This document shows, piece by piece, positions 31,054 through 42,351 of a stretch of DNA of 43,050 nucleotides. The stretch covers positions 1-43,050 of the forward strand of contig JAUCBJ010002731.1 of NCBI GenBank assembly GCA_032718475.1, read 5' to 3'. The notes under the pieces were generated by a model. The model saw nothing but the letters and a program-made list of their open reading frames with translations. It had not been told where the DNA came from and made no database searches. Origin of the DNA: Nemertoderma westbladi. Lineage: Eukaryota; Xenacoelomorpha; Nemertodermatida; Nemertodermatidae. Positions within the stretch are counted from its first letter, which is position 1. Each line of letters begins with the position of its first letter. The translations under genes and the position numbers were made by a program.

Positions 31054-33958
31054 ATGTAAATAAATAAATATGTAAATAAATAAATATGTAAATAAATAAA
31101 TATGTAAATAAATAAATATGTAAATAAATAAATATGTAAATAAATAAATATGTAAATAAATAAATATGTAAATAAATAAATATGTAAATAAATAAATATG
31201 TAAATAAATAAATATGTAAATAAATATGTAAATAAATAAATATGTAAATAAATAAATATGTAAATAAATAAATATGTAAATAAATAAATATGTAAATAAA
31301 TAAATATGTAAATAAATAAATATGTAAATAAATAAATATGTAAATAAATAAATATGTAAATAAATAAATATGTAAATAAATAAATATGTAAATAAATAAA
31401 TATGTAAATAAATAAATATGTAAATAAATAAATATGTAAATAAATAAATATGTAAATAAATAAATATGTAAATAAATAAATATGTAAATAAATAAATATG
31501 TAAATAAATAAATATGTAAATAAATAAATATGTAAATAAATAAATATGTAAATAAATAAATATGTAAATAAATAAATATGTAAATAAATAAATATGTAAA
31601 TAAATAAATATGTAAATAAATAAATATGTAAATAAATAAATATGTAAATAAATAAATATGTAAATAAATAAATATGTAAATAAATAAATATGTAAATAAA
31701 TAAATATGTAAATAAATAAATATGTAAATAAATAAATATGTAAATAAATAAATATGTAAATAAATAAATATGTAAATAAATAAATATGTAAATAAATAAA
31801 TATGTAAATAAATAAATATGTAAATAAATAAATATGTAAATAAATAAATATGTAAATAAATAAATATGTAAATAAATAAATATGTAAATAAATAAATATG
31901 TAAATAAATAAATATGTAAATAAATAAATATGTAAATAAATAAATATGTAAATAAATAAATATGTAAATAAATAAATATGTAAATAAATAAATATGTAAA
32001 TAAATAAATATGTAAATAAATAAATATGTAAATAAATAAATATGTAAATAAATAAATATGTAAATAAATAAATATGTAAATAAATAAATATGTAAATAAA
32101 TAAATATGTAAATAAATAAATATGTAAATAAATAAATATGTAAATAAATAAATATGTAAATAAATAAATATGTAAATAAATAAATATGTAAATAAATAAA
32201 TATGTAAATAAATAAATATGTAAATAAATAAATATGTAAATAAATAAATATGTAAATAAATAAATATGTAAATAAATAAATATGTAAATAAATAAATATG
32301 TAAATAAATAAATATGTAAATAAATAAATATGTAAATAAATAAATATGTAAATAAATAAATATGTAAATAAATAAATATGTAAATAAATAAATATGTAAA
32401 TAAATAAATATGTAAATAAATAAATATGTAAATAAATAAATATGTAAATAAATAAATATGTAAATAAATAAATATGTAAATAAATAAATATGTAAATAAA
32501 TAAATATGTAAATAAATAAATATGTAAATAAATAAATATGTAAATAAATAAATATGTAAATAAATAAATATGTAAATAAATAAATATGTAAATAAATATG
32601 TAAATAAATAAATATGTAAATAAATAAATATGTAAATAAATAAATATGTAAATAAATAAATATGTAAATAAATAAATATGTAAATAAATAAATATGTAAA
32701 TAAATAAATATGTAAATAAATAAATATGTAAATAAATAAATATGTAAATAAATAAATATGTAAATAAATAAATATGTAAATAAATAAATATATAAATAAA
32801 TAAATATGTAAATAAATAAATATGTAAATAAATAAATATGTAAATAAATAAATATGTAAATAAATAAATATGTAAATAAATAAATATGTAAATAAATAAA
32901 TATGTAAATAAATAAATATGTAAATAAATAAATATGTAAATAAATAAATATGTAAATAAATAAATATGTAAATAAATAAATATGTAAATAAATAAATATG
33001 TAAATAAATAAATATGTAAATAAATAAATATGTAAATAAATAAATATGTAAATAAATAAATATGTAAATAAATAAATATGTAAATAAATAAATATGTAAA
33101 TAAATAAATATGTAAATAAATAAATATGTAAATAAATAAATATATAAATAAATAAATATGTAAATAAATAAATATGTAAATAAATAAATATGTAAATAAA
33201 TAAATATGTAAATAAATAAATATGTAAATAAATAAATATGTAAATAAATAAATATGTAAATAAATAAATATGTAAATAAATAAATATGTAAATAAATAAA
33301 TATGTAAATAAATAAATATATAAATAAATAAATATGTAAATAAATAAATATGTAAATAAATAAATATGTAAATAAATAAATATGTAAATAAATAAATATG
33401 TAAATAAATAAATATGTAAATAAATAAATATGTAAATAAATAAATATGTAAATAAATAAATATGTAAATAAATAAATATGTAAATAAATAAATATGTAAA
33501 TAAATAAATATGTAAATAAATAAATATGTAAATAAATAAATATGTAAATAAATAAATATGTAAATAAATAAATATGTAAATAAATAAATATGTAAATAAA
33601 TAAATATGTAAATAAATAAATATGTAAATAAATAAATATGTAAATAAATAAATATGTAAATAAATAAATATGTAAATAAATAAATATGTAAATAAATAAA
33701 TATGTAAATAAATAAATATGTAAATAAATAAATATGTAAATAAATAAATATGTAAATAAATAAATATGTAAATAAATAAATATGTAAATAAATAAATATG
33801 TAAATAAATAAATATGTAAATAAATAAATATGTAAATAAATAAATATGTAAATAAATAAATATGTAAATAAATAAATATGTAAATAAATAAATATGTAAA
33901 TAAATAAATATGTAAATAAATAAATATGTAAATAAATAAATATGTAAATAAATAAATA
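31054..33958. repeat. 16-bp tandem array (AAATAAATAAATATGT), about 181 units
   Basis: Almost perfect over 2.9 kb. I saw two 12-bp short units (near 31217 and 32595) and three units with G changed to A (about 32791, 33142, 33318). The unit itself is (AAAT)n with one ATGT. Because 16 is not a multiple of 3 and the minus strand has no stop triplet in any frame, very long translations (980 and 1011 aa) exist there; they are artefacts. Confidence 0.95.
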
Positions 33959-34214
33959 CGCAACTAAATGACGTAAATAACAATACCTTATTTGGCCGGC
34001 TAAATAAATTAATAATTACTACTCGAGCAGCAATAAGGCACAATGTATAAAGCTCATTGCTTCCCCATACATACATTATTATGTATGTATTCTTCAGCTC
34101 CTTCTCCTCATGAAGGTAAGTAACATGATGATGTTACAGTAGGTAGCAAAATGTCGTTGTTAAGCTGGTATAGCATTCGTAATGCAAGCTGCAATGCTGC
34201 ATGATGATTATATA

Positions 34215-35866
34215 AGGATAATGTGTGAAAAAGTAAAATCAACAAGTCCTAGTTCGATGTTTGAAAAAGTAAAATTAACAAGTCCTAGTTCAATGTGTGA
34301 AAAAGTAATATCAACAAGTTTTAGTTCAATGTGTGAAAAGGTAAAATCAACAAGTCCTAGTTCAATGTGTGAAAAAGTAAAATCAACAAGTCCTAGTTCA
34401 ATGTGTGAAAAAGTAAAATCAACAAGTCCTAGTTCAATGTGTGAAAAAGTAAAATCAACAAGTCCTAGTTCAATGTGTGAAAAAGTAAAATCAACAGTTC
34501 TAGTTCAATGTGTGAAATAGTAAAATCAACAAGTTCTAGTTAAATGTGTGAAAAAGTAAAATCATCAACAAGTCCTAGTTCAATGTGTGAAAAAGTGAAA
34601 TCAACAAGTCCTAGTTCAATGTGCAAAAAAGTAAAATCAACAAGTCCTAATTCAATGTGTGAAAAAGTAAAATCAACAAATCCTAGTTCAATGTGTGAAA
34701 AAGTAAAATCAACCAGTCCTAGTTCAATGTGTGAAAAAGTAAAATCAACAAGTCCTAGTTCAATGTGTGAAAAAGTAAAATCAACAAGTCCTAGTTCGAT
34801 GTTTGAAAAAGTAAAATTAACAAGTCCTAGTTCAATGTGTGAAAAAGTAATATCAACAAGTCCTAATTCAATGTGTGAAAAAGTAAACTCAACAAGTCAT
34901 AGTTTGATGTTTGAAAAAGTAAAATCAACAAGTCCTAGTTCAATGTGTGAAAAAGTAAAATCAACAAGTCCTAGTTCGATGTTTGAAAAAGTAAAATCAA
35001 CAAGTCCTAGTTCAATGTGTGAAAAAGTAAAATCAACCAGTCCTAGTTCAATGTGTGAAAAAGTAAAATCAACAAGTCCTAGTTAAATGTGTGAAAAGTA
35101 AAATCAACAAGTCCTAGTTCAATGTGTGAAAAAGTAAAATCAACAAGTCCTAGTTCAATGTTTGAAAAAGTAAAATTAACAAGTCCTAGTTCAATGTGTG
35201 AAAAAATAATATCAACAAGTCCTAATTCAATGTGTGAAAAAGTAAAATCAACAAGTTCTAGTTCAATGTGTTAAAAAGTAAAATCATCAACAAGTCCTAG
35301 TTCAATGTGTGAAAAAGTAAAATCAACAAGTTCTAGTTCAATGTGTGAAAAAGTGAAATCAACAAGTCCTAGTTCAATGTGCGGAAAAATAAAATCAACA
35401 AGTTCTAGTTCAATGTGTGAAAAAGTGAAATCAACAAGTCCTAGTTCAATGTGTGAAAAAGTAATATCAACAAGTCCTATTTCAATGTGTGAAAAAGTAA
35501 AATCAACAAGTTCTAGTTGAATGTGTGAAAAAGTAAAATCAACAAGTTCTAGTTCAATGTGTGAAAAAGTAAAATCAACAAGTCCTAGTTCAATGTGTGA
35601 AAAAGTAAAATCAACAAGTCCTAGTTCAATGTGAGAAAAAGTAAAATCAACAGTTCTAGTTCAATGTGTGAAATAGTAAAATCAACAAGTTCTAGTTAAA
35701 TGTGTGAAAAAGTAAAATCATCAACAAGTCCTAGTTCAATGTGTGAAAAAGTGAAATCAACAAGTCCTAGTTCAATGTGCGAAAAAGTAAAATTAACAAG
35801 TCCTAATTCAATGTATGAAAAAGTAAAATCAACAAGTCCTAGTTCAATGTGTGAAAAAGTAAAATC
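34215..35866. repeat. 36-bp tandem array, left block
   Basis: The unit is gtgtgaaaaagtaaaatcaa plus caagtcctagttcaat. It is moderately diverged, with units of 34-39 bp. A segment of several units with distinctive changes (aacagttctag, gaaatagtaaaatc, tagttaaatg, aaaatcatcaac) recurs at about 34485, 35645, 36285 and 36470, so there is higher-order repetition. Both strands are largely stop-free (MCEKVKSTSPSS on plus, DFTFSHIELGLV on minus), but indels break frame every few hundred bases, so I do not call a gene. Confidence 0.9.
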
Positions 35867-36209
35867 GCACCGCCACAACTCCCTACCACCCATGACATTT
35901 GCTAGATCATCCGCATCTTTAAGGCCGGTGTCCTTTAAGATGCGTCTCAAGAAAGTCATGGGCTGTCCACCATGCTTATTCAATCCATGAGGCTGCCAAA
36001 GTACAAGATTATGCACTGGCTGGTCCTCACGGCGAAAGCAATGTCCTGCAAAGCGGAGGCGATTTTGTTCTAGTGTCAAGCTTGGGGGAACCAATGAGAC
36101 ACCTCCAATGTTATATAGTGTCTGGTTGGAGATGTGTGCATTGTACTTGACACAATGAACCCGGCGTAGCATTCTTGTGAATGTGCCATCCAGAGATTTG
36201 GTGTCAACA
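35867..36209 (-). pseudogene. LINE family A fragment inside the 36-bp array
   Basis: 343 bases matching the 3' ORF region of the 39-kb copy (from the Arg-Val-His-Cys-Val-Lys-Tyr-Asn block to Asn-Val-Met-Gly). The left junction falls in AAAAT, shared by the satellite unit and the LINE (aaaatc / aaaattgc). The right junction is ttggtgtc to aacaaaaatcaac. There is no target duplication and no tail. Confidence 0.8.
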
Positions 36210-36800
36210 AAAATCAACAAGTCCTAGTTCAATGTGTGGAAAAGTAAAATCAACAAGTCCTAGTTCAATGTGTGAAAAAGTAAAATCAACAGTTCTAGTT
36301 CAATGTGTGAAATAGTAAAATCAACAAGTTCTAGTTAAATGAGTGAAAAAGTAAAATCATCAACAAATCCTTGTTCAATATGTGAAAAAGTGAAATCAAC
36401 AAGTCCTAGTCCAATGTGTGGAAAAGTAAAATCAACAAGTCCTAGTTCAATGTGTGAAAAAGTAAAATCAACAGTTCTAGTTCAATGTGTGAAATAGTAA
36501 AATCAACAAGTTCTAGTTAAATGAGTGAAAAAGTAAAATCATCAACAAATCCTTGTTCAATATGTGAAAAAGTGAAATCAACAAGTCCTAGTTCAATGTG
36601 CGAAAAAGTAAAATCAACAAGTCCTAGTTCAATGTGTGAAAAAGTAAAGTCAACAAGTCCTAGTTCAATGTGTGAAAAAGTAAAATCAACCAGTCCTATT
36701 TCAAAGTGTGAAAAAGTAAAATCAACCAGTCCTAGTTCAATGTGTAAAAAAGTAAAATCAACAAGTCCTAGTTCAATGTGTGAAAAGGTATAGTCAACAA
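36210..36800. repeat. 36-bp tandem array, right block
   Basis: This continues the same satellite after the LINE fragment, including two near-identical higher-order copies (about 36280-36400 and 36465-36600). It ends at the edge of the fold-back element. Confidence 0.9.
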
Positions 36801-36816
36801 GTCCCCTCCGGACAAA

Positions 36817-37512
36817 CACCCCCTGACTTTTTTTCATCAGATTTTTTTAAATGTGTTATCCGATGTTAAATTTTATGGTGATTCCGAATCTGAAATCAAT
36901 TTTTCGATAAGTTGTTTTGTTCTCGAGTTATGGCAACTTATGTAATTTTCAACCAAAATTTGAAAATTTTTATTTTTGGTGCAGCACCACATTTGACACC
37001 AAAAAAAACCATCAAACACCCAGAAATATCGAAATATTTTGCCATTTTCGGAATCAGCGCCGAAAATTAGCCTATAGGTATCAAAACCGCAAAAGAAGAT
37101 CATTTTTGAAAAAATTTAAAAAAATTTCACTTTTGGTGCATATTTGGTCAGTTGTAATCAGGAGGAAATTTAAAACACGTTTTTCTCGGTTTATCATATT
37201 TTTTCCTACAAGTTCTGTAATTTTATACCGATTTTAATTCTGTTAGCGTTTTTTCGAAGCTCCTGGTGTCGCTGATTCCGAAAACGGCAAAATATTTCGA
37301 AAATTTATGGGTGTTTAATGGCCTTTTTTGGTGTCAAATGTGGTGCTGCACCAAAATTAAAAATTTTCAAATTTTTGATAAAAATTACAAAAGTTGCCAT
37401 AACTCGAGAACAAAACAAGTTATCGAAAAACTGATTTCAGATTCGGAATCACCATAAAATTTTACATCGGATAACACATTAAAAAATATGATGAAAAAAA
37501 AGTCAGGGGGTG
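36817..37512. mobile_element. 696-bp fold-back element, about 245-bp inverted arms
   Basis: The left arm (36817 to about 37062) and right arm (about 37268-37512) are inverted copies of about 85-90% identity, ending CACCCCCTGAC / GTCAGGGGGTG. The middle (about 37063-37267) is unique AT-rich sequence. Flanks are AAA on both sides, a possible 3-bp target duplication. Neither arm codes for a recognisable protein; the mirrored short frames (36873-37103 minus, 37266-37457 plus) are the same arm read twice. Confidence 0.8.
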
Positions 37513-37514
37513 AA

Positions 37515-37550
37515 ACCCCCCCCCCCCCCCTCCCCCCCCCCCCTCCCCCT
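37515..37550. repeat. Poly-C run with T interruptions
   Basis: About 36 bases almost all C between the fold-back element and a LINE fragment. It is likely to be variable in length and an assembly risk. Confidence 0.9.
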
Positions 37551-37790
37551 TAAGAGGCGTCTCACACAAGTCATGGGCCTGTTTACCTGTTTATTTTTTT
37601 TTAATATATATACAGCAAGCCCCCTGTTAGTGAGAATGTCGCGGTTAATTATCAAGTCATAGGCTGTCCACCATGCTTATATTCTCCATAAAGCACAAGA
37701 TTGTGCACAGACTGGTCCTCACGGCGAAAACAATGTCTTGCAAATCGGAGGCGGCTTTGTTTTAGTGTCAAGCATGGGGGAACAAGTCTA
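37551..37790 (-). pseudogene. LINE family A fragment, split by a 75-bp insertion
   Basis: aagaggcgtctc...aagtcatgggc (to 37578) and aagtcataggctgtccacca... (from 37654) are adjacent pieces of the LINE 3' ORF seen intact in other copies. The insertion and its duplication are described separately. Confidence 0.75.
37579..37653 (-). mobile_element. 75-bp inserted element with 11-bp target duplication
   Basis: Flanked by AAGTCATGGGC (37568-37578) and AAGTCATAGGC (37654-37664), one mismatch. Other LINE copies have this 11-mer once, so it is a true insertion. On the minus strand it ends in an A-rich stretch. Its sequence (CGACATTCTCACTAACAGGG, TATATATA, AATAAACAGG) recurs at 18182-18232. Confidence 0.7.
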
Positions 37791-37799
37791 TAATAATGT

Positions 37800-38820
37800 A
37801 ATCAGGCAAAAGGGGGAGTGAAGCGAACAAATGAATACGAATTAAAATTGTGCAACATTATAAATGTAACATTGTGTGTTAGGCAGTAAAATGTGTGGAG
37901 GAATCTATTAAACGGAAGAGAAGCGAAAATTTAAAGGTTTGTTAAACATCGAAAATTGGCAATGACGTTTTGCTTTTTTCTTACTTTTGGCTACTTTTAT
38001 GCGAGTAACTACAACTTTACTATCTTTAATGAACTGTTATTTGTTTTGTTATTTGTTAAAGATAGTTGTTAGACAGACAGCGAATTTTACTAAATATATT
38101 ACAATAGTGCAAAATGAACGCAAAAAAATATAGAAGAATTATTGACGAATTTCTACCGGTCCGGTAGGCCTACTGTAGCAATAGAGGATTTTTAAATGAG
38201 TTTCATTTCGTTTATTATAACCCATTTCGTTTATCGCTTATTGAACCCAAAATACTTCGATTCAAAATTAATACATAAAATCGAATATATTATTTGAGTG
38301 TTTGATTTGAAGGAAACAAAATAAAAAAAAATAAAAAATAAATCTTTTTCCTTATCAAACATATGTGCATTACTAGGAGGCACAACTTAATCAGACATAC
38401 AACAATCTTTGTTTGATAAGGAAAAACTAACAGCTGCGACGGTGATAAAATCAATTTGGGTTGGAAATTATTCGTATTGATGAACTATTACTGTATTACG
38501 ACATCTACCGCTGGTACTCTGCACTGGCAATGCATTTAATTGATTTTTTTTCCCGATAAGACGTTGATTCCGGGTAAATGTTCTTTATGGGTGTCTTTCT
38601 TAAAACAGCTGCTATTCTGTTTGGTACGGGATTGCCTCGACGCTCCAATTAAACTGTAAAAGCGTTTGATTCACAACCCCTTATTACATTGCGACAGACG
38701 CTATTATTTCAATTGCATCTCACCGGAACTTATAAGTGCGAGTTTATGTAGTTTTACCACTTTTATAGATTTTTTTAGGTTGTTAAATTATTTGAATAAT
38801 CTTGAAGATAATAACTAATC
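37800..38820. other. Non-coding 5' region of the tetraspanin exon
   Basis: No gene. A 16-bp exact inverted repeat (TTTTTCCTTATCAAAC) has arms at 38345-38360 and 38411-38426. The promoter of the tetraspanin gene presumably lies here or further up, but no element can be named. Confidence 0.3.
38345..38426. repeat. Inverted repeat, 16-bp exact arms
   Basis: TTTTTCCTTATCAAAC at 38345-38360 is mirrored by GTTTGATAAGGAAAAA at 38411-38426, with a 50-base spacer. It lies about 400 bases before the tetraspanin start codon. Confidence 0.75.
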
Positions 38821-38823
38821 GCC

Positions 38824-38889
38824 ATGGCAACAGAAGGAGGGGCTACGATTATTAAATATCTTATATTTTTCTTTAATTTTATTTTCTGG
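38824..38889 (+). CDS. Tetraspanin, first coding exon (22 codons)
   Basis: The ATG sits in an ideal animal start context (gccATGG). The exon reads MATEGGATIIKY then LIFFFNFIFW and stops at a perfect donor (gtaagt at 38890). The order of a short polar head, IKY and a hydrophobic start with FNFIFW is the signature of the tetraspanin N-terminus entering membrane helix 1. A phase-0 intron at this point is common in the family. The next exon (rest of helix 1, first loop) was not found before 43050, so the intron is more than 4 kb or contains the LINE debris at 39.4-42.7 kb. Tetraspanins organise membrane protein complexes. It is too short to show as an ordinary open frame. Confidence 0.7.
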
Positions 38890-39390
38890 GTAAGTTAATT
38901 ATATCACTATATCCTTCCTTGCAATTAATTTGGTAGTAATAATTATAATATGATGCCGGCGTTGTCAAGATGGCGGCAGTGAAAATGTATTTGTTTAATT
39001 CGTATTAATTGAAAATTGTAAAAAATTCCCAGAATAAAATCGTAGCATAAAATAAATACACCTAACGATTAAGTATAAGAAATTATGTAGGACCGGTAAT
39101 AATCTATTTATAGTACAAATTACATGAGTCATTACATGGTAATATTAACTGCTAATAATCAGTTATTAATTACAATGATAAATTGGGTTGTTATGGTAAC
39201 CATCCCGTTAGATGGTTTGTTACATTGTTCCTACAGTAGGTTTCGAGCAGGGTGACACCAACACACATACGCCGAACAGATGGGACAATAAAAAACCGTC
39301 ATTGGCTGCGGCCGCGGATGAATATCTGATTTTTGGACTGAATTTTCACGCGTACGAGTTTTATCCACTCCTGGTCCTGGTGCAGTTTTA
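38890..39390. other. Intron of the putative tetraspanin gene; one GC-richer patch
   Basis: 39230-39395 is richer in G+C than its surroundings and open on plus (GFEQGDTNTHTPNRWDN..., then an aromatic-rich stretch) after an acceptor-like ttcctacag. It is not tetraspanin-like and runs straight into the LINE at about 39400. It remains unrecognised. Confidence 0.3.
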
Positions 39391-39397
39391 CGCGCCC

Positions 39398-40621
39398 ATA
39401 AAATACAACTCCCTATCACCCATAACATTTGCTATATCATCGGCATCTTCAAGGCCAGTGTCCTTTAAGATGTGTCTCAAGAAAGTCATGGGCTGTCCAC
39501 CATGCTTATTCACTCCATGAGGCTGCCAAAGCACAAGATTATGCACTGGCTGGTCCTCACGGCGAAAACAATGTCCTGCAAAGCAGAGGCGACTTTGTTC
39601 TAGTGTCAAACTCGGGGGAACCAATGAGACACCTCCAATGTTATATAGTGTCTGGTTAGAGATGTTTGCATTGTGCTTGACACAGTGAACCCGGCGTAGC
39701 ATTCTTGTGAATGTGCCATCCAGAGATTTGGTGTCCTCAGCAGTTAGAGCCCAGCATGGACTCCCATAGAGGAGTTACTGAAACTACTGCTGCTCTAAAT
39801 AACCGGACCTTAAGTTTCCGATTAATTCTAGGTGACTTCCAAATCCTGGAAAGCCTATTCAAGGCTGCCCATGCCTTTCCCTTACGTAATCGAAGGGCCT
39901 CACCTGACTTTCGGATCCATGATCCCAGGTAACAGAAGTCGTCCACATGCTCAAGCATACCATCCTTTGAGCTTGTGCTCATTCAGCCAGAGACTTGCTG
40001 AGGACTTTCAAAGTTAACTGTCAAAATTTTGGTCTTTTTGGAGTTAATACTAGAAGCAGCCTGATCTAATGAGCTAAGGAGCCGTTGGGCTCCCTCTAGT
40101 GATTCTGAGAGTACTCCTAAGCCATCAGCAAAGTCTAGATCAGTTAGGTAATTGGCAGGATTTTCTCGATTTCTGGAGCCAGTAGGTAGAGTTACCATCA
40201 CCCCATCATCATTATTATGATCTAAGGACATGCGTAGAACATAGACACCCACAATTATGAACAGGAATGGCGCAAGTGTGTCTCCCTGGAGGACTCCCAA
40301 TAACACATCAAATGGTTCTGTGTCACCGTCAACAGTGGACACAAATGTAGTCCGACCATCGTATACTGATCTGATTGCTGCAATAATTTCATCAGGAATC
40401 CCATATAATGAAAGTATGCTGAACATACGTGAGCGAGAGACTGAATCAAAGGCCTTGAAGAAGTCAACAAAGATAACAGCCAGATGCCTGTCTTTCTTTT
40501 TTGATAACTCTTCAATTATCCTTCTAAGTGCCAAAATGGGCTCCACGGTCCCACGACCTTTACGGAACCCATTCTGATTTCCACGGAGCAGTCTCTCAAT
40601 GGGATCCCTGATGCGATTTAA
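39398..40621 (-). pseudogene. LINE family A (copy with best RT reading frame), dead active site
   Basis: Read from 40621 down: NRIRDPIERLLRGNQNGFRK, LALRRIIEE, VDFFKAFDSVSR, GIPDEIIAAIRSVYDG, LLGVLQGDTLAPFLF, LTDLDFADGLGVL, then a frame break and the C-terminal CYLGSWIR, FAGHCF and WQPHGVNKHGG regions. The RT catalytic box is F-A-D-G instead of F-A-D-D, so the second metal-binding Asp is lost. It is 5'-truncated at 40621 exactly next to a short palindrome. The 3' end (39398) abuts unrelated sequence without a tail. Several frames are needed, so it is a pseudogene. Confidence 0.85.
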
Positions 40622-40650
40622 TTGAACTCCCATTATGTATGGGAGTTCAA
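40622..40650. repeat. Perfect 12-bp palindrome at the LINE breakpoint
   Basis: TTGAACTCCCAT (40622-40633) and ATGGGAGTTCAA (40639-40650) around TATGT. LINE homology with the 21.5-kb copy ends within one or two bases of its left edge. Confidence 0.85.
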
Positions 40651-41676
40651 AGATTGCAAGAATTATCGTACTTTATGTAAGCTGGTTGTTTTATCAAACT
40701 GAATGCGAATATAAGGCAAACGCTTTGTAAGTCTCTAAAAATAAAGCTGTGGGGGGGGGGGGGGGGGGTATGATTAATGGGCAGTGGGGTGCAGCACTGT
40801 GTGGTGAAAATTGCACCGATGGCAACAATTTCCATACATAGTTTTGTTATCATGTGCCTGACGCTGTTAATAATACGACTCAGAAGCGCCTAGTGAAAGT
40901 GACGGAAAGTATTGGTACATCACTGCTAGAAGGATATGATACAAAATAATCGCCTCCCTACTGTATTATTTACTACTATTTTTTTACCAATACATCTACA
41001 ACTTATCACTGCCGTTTAAAAATGTAACACTACCTTTCCTAACCTCTCGACGACATATAAATAAAATAACGTTTTGTGTAAAAATTCTTAAAACTCATAA
41101 TAACATTTAATACTTTGTCATTTATATAGAAAATACGATAGAGAGAATTCAGATATACTTTAAAGTTACGATTGTTGGTAGGCCTACATAATACAGTGAA
41201 AGTGTTTCTGGTTTCTTCGCTAGGCCTACTGTATGTGCTATTAATATGTAACGTGTAGATTAGATACAGTAGTGAAGTACATCCAAACCTAATTATCGCC
41301 ATAAATACAATAATAAACAGTAATTACTTTAGATCTTGACGCTTTATTCCATTCCACTAGCAACTACAGTACTGTAATAGTGTTTACTATTCGGCTGCCT
41401 CTGTGTGTGTAGGGAATCGGTGTTTTTGGAATAAAAATAATTATCTATCATCTTATCTTACAATAACGTGTCAGAAACGGGAACGCCTGCGGTGGCAGTG
41501 CGCTAAGTGTATTGGCGGGGAATGTGAGGACAAATATTGTCGATGTAAAGATGGAATGGTCGACTGTAAATGAATGCAACTGTCCAGCAGTAGGCCTATA
41601 CGAAGCGATAAGGAAACCCGAGCGCGGATATGCGATCTTAGAGTAATTAGGTGGTCAGAAGGTGACGAACGGATGC
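40651..41676. other. Non-coding
   Basis: Contains a run of about 19 G (40750-40768) and three TAGGCCTA palindromes (41178, 41221, 41591). No gene seen. Confidence 0.35.
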
Positions 41677-42010
41677 CAAATCTCTGGATGGCATTTTCAC
41701 AAGAGTGCTGCGCCGGGTAACATTGAGTCAATTATATTGAAACATCTCCAATCAGACTCTATATTACAACATTGGAGTTGTTCCATTCGTATCTCCTAGC
41801 TTGACACTTGAACGGAACCGCCTCCGCTTTACAGGACATTGCTTTCGCTGTGACGACCAGGCAGTGCATAATCTTGTTCTTTCGCATGAAGATCGTAGTG
41901 GTAAACGAACAGTGTGGCGATAAAGCTGAGTTGTTTTTGAGGACCTACAGTACAAGGCCACAAGCATTACCACTTGTGAGGAAGGGAAAGTCCACGATTT
42001 CGTCAAGGTG
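41677..42010 (+). pseudogene. LINE family A/B fragment, C-terminal part
   Basis: ccaaatctctggatggcatt matches the family A copies; the sense then reads Ser-Leu-Asp-Gly...RVLRRV, SLTLERNRLRFTGHCF and AVHNLVL. After about 41890 it diverges and reads HEDRSGKR, closer to family B. Stops and shifts are present. Confidence 0.65.
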
Positions 42011-42351
42011 ACTATCAACAAAGATTTCAGTTGCCAATCGAAAGAGAGTAAAGAAGGTTGACATATTGAAATCGCAGGCCTTCCAACTGAGTGGCCTTCT
42101 ATAGCTGCAACAGTACACTGTACAGTAGGCCTTGGTAGACATGTCGACATTCTGGGAAATAAGTGCCATTGTCCAGGACACTAACATAAATAGCAGACGT
42201 GGGAGGTGGTCCGCGTCATCAGAAAACTATAGTACAGTACAGTACATATTATGGTTTATGGTGTGTACAGATATTGTAAGTCTATTTATTATACCAGCAA
42301 AACATGATGTCATTGTCATGATTCAGTTTGAATACAGTGACTCACATTACA

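Noticed and set aside
31021-34076. Open frames of 980 and 1011 aa on the minus strand
   Set aside because: They are translations of the 16-bp AT-rich array, stop-free in every minus frame; pure FIYLHIYLFTYL-type repeats are not a gene.
34182-36837. MCEKVKSTSPSS and DFTFSHIELGLV repeat proteins on the two strands
   Set aside because: The 36-bp unit keeps frame only locally. Indels and stops interrupt it, and both strands are equally open, as expected for a satellite.
36873-37457. Two similar small proteins on opposite strands
   Set aside because: They are the two inverted arms of the fold-back element read in mirror image, with no protein family resemblance.
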